NCBI GenBank assembly: GCA_030830765.1
Contig: JAURMJ010000331.1
Location: 1 to 8,246 of the forward strand
Origin: Quisquiliibacterium sp.
GTDB lineage: Bacteria > Pseudomonadota > Gammaproteobacteria > Burkholderiales > Burkholderiaceae_E
Direction: 5' to 3'
Length of the DNA stretch: 8,246 bases
Position numbers and translations under genes: made by a program. Position 1 is the stretch's first letter; every line of letters begins with the position of its first letter. Below, in pieces: positions 5,873-8,246 of this stretch. Below the pieces are notes generated by a model that was given only the letters and a program-made list of their open reading frames with translations, did not search any database and was not told the origin of the DNA.

Positions 5873-5891
5873 GCCTTGCGGCGGGCAAGGC
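5873..5891 (+). promoter_or_regulatory. Expression-platform hairpin next to the btuB ribosome site (candidate P13)
   Basis: GCCTTGC and GCAAGGC form a perfect 7-bp stem around a GGCGG loop. TTGCGG at 5876-5881 is exactly complementary to CCGCAA (5707-5712) in the L5 part of the aptamer core, as expected for the L5-L13 kissing loop of cobalamin riboswitches. The candidate Shine-Dalgarno GGAG (5894-5897) begins three bases after the stem, so ligand-stabilised folding could hide it. There is no T-run, which favours control of translation over termination. Confidence 0.55.
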
Positions 5892-5910
5892 ATGGAGCGC
5901 ATCGCTTGCG

Positions 5911-7764
5911 ATGCGCCGGAGTTCAGTCTTGCTCAGATCATTCAGGATGCTGCCCGTGCTCGGGCTGTCAGTGTTCGGCCTCGCGCAGGCTCAACAACTC
6001 GGTCAGGTGGTGGTGACTGCAACCCGGGATGAACGTGTGATCGAGCGCACGCTGGCCGATGTCACTGTCATCGATTCAACGCAGATTGCCGCCTCCGGCA
6101 TGGCCAGTCTGCCGGAATTACTAAGCACCTATGGCGGGATTGAAATTTCCCAGAATGGGAGCGGTGGATCGACTGCCGGGGTTTTCGTGCGGGGTACGAA
6201 GACTTCTCAGACGGTCGTGCTGATCGATGGCGTGCGCCTTGAGAATCCGACTTCGGGCACAGCAAATCTGGAGTTCCTGCCGCTGTCGGCAATCGATCGG
6301 ATCGAAGTAGTTCGCGGGCCGCTCTCGTCGCTTTACGGTTCTGGTGCGATGGGCGGCGTGATCCAGATCTTCACCCGGCAAGGCGGCGCAGGTTTTCAGC
6401 CAACGGCTTCGGTCGGTTATGGTTCGCGCAACACGGCCCAGGCTCGCCTTGGATTGTCGGGGTCGATCGGCGAGTCTGGCGCAACGCGTTACTCGATCGG
6501 TGTTGCAGGCGATCGGACTGCGGGTCATGAGATCAGCCTGCCCTCAAGCCCGAACTATCAGTCGGACCGTGACGGCAACTCCCAGGGCAGTGTGAACGGG
6601 TCGCTGGTGCACACATTGAAATCCGGCTGGCGACTGGGAGCAAATCTGTTTTCGACCAGCGGGCGTGTCGAATATGACGATGCCTATTCGCAACCTGGGC
6701 AGACGCGGATGCATTACCGCACCGCTGCTGCGACCGGTTTTCTGAAAGGTCGTTTGAGTCCGCACTGGCAGACTGATCTGAGTTTCGGACAGACGCAGAT
6801 TGCCTATCGCTTCGAGACCTTTACGTTTGAGCCCCGTGCACAGACGACATCGTTGGCCTGGCAGAATCGTTATACGTTGCCGAGGGGGCGTCTGCTATTC
6901 GGTCTGGAGCAGGTGAATCAGCGACTGTCCGGCGAAGGGGTTGTGACTGGGCCCTGGGCTTATCTGAATGATTCGCGCAAGACAGATTCGGCATTCGTTG
7001 GTTACGAGCTGGCGATACGTGAGCATCTGCTGCGTTTTCAGGCGCGCCATGACCATATCGAAGGGTTCGGCAGCGAGCCGACCGGCACGCTGGCTTATGG
7101 CTATCAGCTGACTCCGTACTGGCTGCTGCGTGCGTCTCTGGCAAGTGCATTCCGGGCGCCGACCTTCGATGATCTGTTCAGTCCCTCCGGTTCCAATCCT
7201 GACCTGGTCCCTGAGCGCTCGCGCGGTAGCGAATTGGCATTGGAGTATCGCGAGGGCGGTGCACTGTTCAAGGCGACGCTTTTCCAAAGCCGTATCCGTA
7301 ATGCGATCGAACTTGATCCTTTCTACACGCCACAGAACATCAACTCGGCCCGGGTCGAAGGGATTTCGTTCGAGGCCCGTCAGCGTGTTGGTCGGGTGTA
7401 TCTGCGGGGTGCAGTGACCTTTCAGGATCCGCGCGGCGAGCGCTTTGATCCGGACAGTGCTGAGCTGGTCAGTGGTCAACTTGCAAGGCGCGCACGGCGG
7501 TTTGCGTCGTTAGGTGCACAGATGCCGATCGGTGCTGGTCGCCTGGGAGCCGACTGGATGCTGCAGGCCAATCGGCAAGAGAGCAATGGCAAGCCGATCG
7601 CCGGGTACGGCGTGGTCAACCTTTACGCAAGCTACCCGGTGACCCGACAGTGGGAGTCGTTTGTGCGACTTGGCAATCTGAGCGACAAGATCTATGAGAC
7701 CGCTTCCGGTTATCGGATGCCACCCCGCAGCCTGTTCGTCGGGATGCGGATGCTGATGCGGTGA
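5911..7764 (+). CDS. btuB: Vitamin B12 TonB-dependent outer-membrane receptor BtuB
   Basis: From the ATG at 5911 the protein has 617 residues, matching E. coli BtuB (about 614). A signal peptide (MRRSSVLLRS...GLAQA, cut near 27) is followed by a TonB box (QVVVTATRD, residues 32-40). The plug domain (about 40-160) has VFVRGTKTSQTVVLIDGVRLENPTSG and IEVVRGPLSSLYGSGAMGGVIQIFTR, the standard TonB-receptor signature. A 22-strand barrel follows, with AFRAPTFDDLFSP.G.NP.L.PE (about residues 410-435), typical of BtuB-type receptors. It takes up cobalamin using TonB energy. The protein ends FVGMRMLMR without the usual terminal aromatic residue. GGAG at 5894-5897 is 13 bases upstream, an unusually long gap. 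A TTG at 5860 is in frame but lies within the riboswitch platform and is rejected. The gene is controlled by the upstream riboswitch, and btuF follows. Confidence 0.95.
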   Translation: MRRSSVLLRSFRMLPVLGLSVFGLAQAQQLGQVVVTATRDERVIERTLADVTVIDSTQIAASGMASLPELLSTYGGIEISQNGSGGSTAGVFVRGTKTSQTVVLIDGVRLENPTSGTANLEFLPLSAIDRIEVVRGPLSSLYGSGAMGGVIQIFTRQGGAGFQPTASVGYGSRNTAQARLGLSGSIGESGATRYSIGVAGDRTAGHEISLPSSPNYQSDRDGNSQGSVNGSLVHTLKSGWRLGANLFSTSGRVEYDDAYSQPGQTRMHYRTAAATGFLKGRLSPHWQTDLSFGQTQIAYRFETFTFEPRAQTTSLAWQNRYTLPRGRLLFGLEQVNQRLSGEGVVTGPWAYLNDSRKTDSAFVGYELAIREHLLRFQARHDHIEGFGSEPTGTLAYGYQLTPYWLLRASLASAFRAPTFDDLFSPSGSNPDLVPERSRGSELALEYREGGALFKATLFQSRIRNAIELDPFYTPQNINSARVEGISFEARQRVGRVYLRGAVTFQDPRGERFDPDSAELVSGQLARRARRFASLGAQMPIGAGRLGADWMLQANRQESNGKPIAGYGVVNLYASYPVTRQWESFVRLGNLSDKIYETASGYRMPPRSLFVGMRMLMR

Positions 7765-7880
7765 GGTATGGCTTGCTGCTGACCTTACGCGCCATGTCGG
7801 GGATGATCGTCAGCGCTTTCCAGGAGCGGCTGAATGCACAAGGCGTGCGCGTTGTACCTGCTCCGGCATCCGTTCAGCGC

Positions 7881-8246
7881 ATGAAGATTTGCAGAGCCTT
7901 TCTTATAGCCCTGGTGACGCTGGTCGGCCTGCAGGATGCGTTGGCAGCATCCGATCGCAGCCTGCGGGTCATCGACGACTGGGGTCGCACACTGGTGCTG
8001 CCGGGTCCGGCGCAGCGCATCGTCTCGCTCGCCCCCCATGCGACCGAGCTGTTGTTTTCTGCCGGTGCGGGGGCGCATCTGGTTGCGGTTGACGTCAGCA
8101 GCGACCATCCACCCGCAGTGCGCGCGCTGCCTTCGCTCAATGCTTATCCAATGCCGGATCCGGAGCGGCTGCTGGCACTGAAACCGGATTTGATCGTGGC
8201 CTGGGGTTCGGGCATCGGACGGGATCGCCTGGCAAGACTCGAAGCC
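7881..8246 (+). CDS. btuF: Periplasmic cobalamin-binding protein BtuF, N-terminal part
   Basis: The frame from 7881 runs open to the window end, giving 122 residues. It has a signal peptide (MKICRAFLIALVTLVG..., cut after ALA near 22), then RVIDDWGRTLVLPGPAQRIVSLAPHATELLFSAG-type sequence, split here by residues 29-63. The D..GR....P..RIVSLAP..TE.L pattern and the later PDPERLLALKPDLIVAWGSG (91-110) are diagnostic of BtuF/FecB-type helical-backbone binding proteins. It would accept B12 from BtuB and deliver it to a BtuCD-type importer; these genes are not in the window. No good ribosome site precedes the ATG. The same frame is open back to a GTG at 7761 that overlaps the btuB stop by four bases (GTGA), so a 40-residue N-terminal extension is possible, but the signal peptide favours 7881. 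Probably the same transcript as btuB. Confidence 0.88.
   Translation, partial: MKICRAFLIALVTLVGLQDALAASDRSLRVIDDWGRTLVLPGPAQRIVSLAPHATELLFSAGAGAHLVAVDVSSDHPPAVRALPSLNAYPMPDPERLLALKPDLIVAWGSGIGRDRLARLEA

Noticed and set aside
5860..5910. TTG at 5860 as the btuB start
   Set aside because: It lies inside the post-aptamer hairpin region with no ribosome site before it. The ATG at 5911 gives a proper signal peptide and the family length.
7785..8108. Minus-strand open frames opposite the start of btuF
   Set aside because: The plus strand carries clear BtuF signatures here, and the antisense translations show no known features.

Overview
The window looks like chromosomal DNA of a gammaproteobacterium. 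The diagnostic part is the minus-strand order [short coiled-coil protein of the TIGR02449 type] - zapA - 6S RNA (ssrS), with an EVE-domain gene further along the same strand. This is a core arrangement in Pseudomonas-like and related gammaproteobacteria. Genus or family cannot be fixed from the sequence alone. No transposase, integrase, tRNA, rRNA or CRISPR array was seen.

Layout. Bases 1-102 are the start of an EVE-domain gene (minus strand, runs off the window). Bases 212-655 hold a small predicted lipoprotein (minus). Bases 843-1307 hold a SAM-dependent methyltransferase fragment (plus), followed in the same frame by about 70 more plausible codons after a single TGA, so it may be a broken gene. 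Next, on the minus strand, come an intrinsic terminator (1565-1592), 6S RNA (about 1673-1850), zapA (1868-2167) and the coiled-coil gene (2172-2381), which has a good sigma-70-like promoter placed so that its transcript would be almost leaderless. In related genomes ygfA (5-formyltetrahydrofolate cyclo-ligase) usually follows 6S RNA. It is not between ssrS and the EVE gene here, where the lipoprotein and methyltransferase of lower apparent GC sit instead.

The plus strand from 2460 onward has two functional blocks. The first is envelope thiol-redox: a DsbD/ScsB-type transmembrane protein-disulfide reductase (2460-4838) and a secreted redoxin/thioredoxin-fold protein (4974-5582). The reductase would carry electrons from cytoplasmic thioredoxin to the periplasm, and the redoxin is a plausible but unproven partner. 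The second is vitamin B12 uptake: a TATAAT box (5597-5602), a well-conserved cobalamin riboswitch (about 5610-5838, regulatory hairpins to 5891), the outer-membrane TonB-dependent receptor btuB (5911-7764) and the start of the periplasmic B12-binding protein btuF (7881 to the window end). B12 would cross the outer membrane through BtuB and be captured by BtuF for an ABC importer presumably encoded beyond the window, with the riboswitch reducing expression when B12 is plentiful.

No clearly new multi-gene system was found. The observations most worth testing are the predicted leaderless start of the coiled-coil gene, the candidate kissing-loop expression platform next to the btuB ribosome binding site, the replacement of ygfA beside 6S RNA, and the interrupted methyltransferase.
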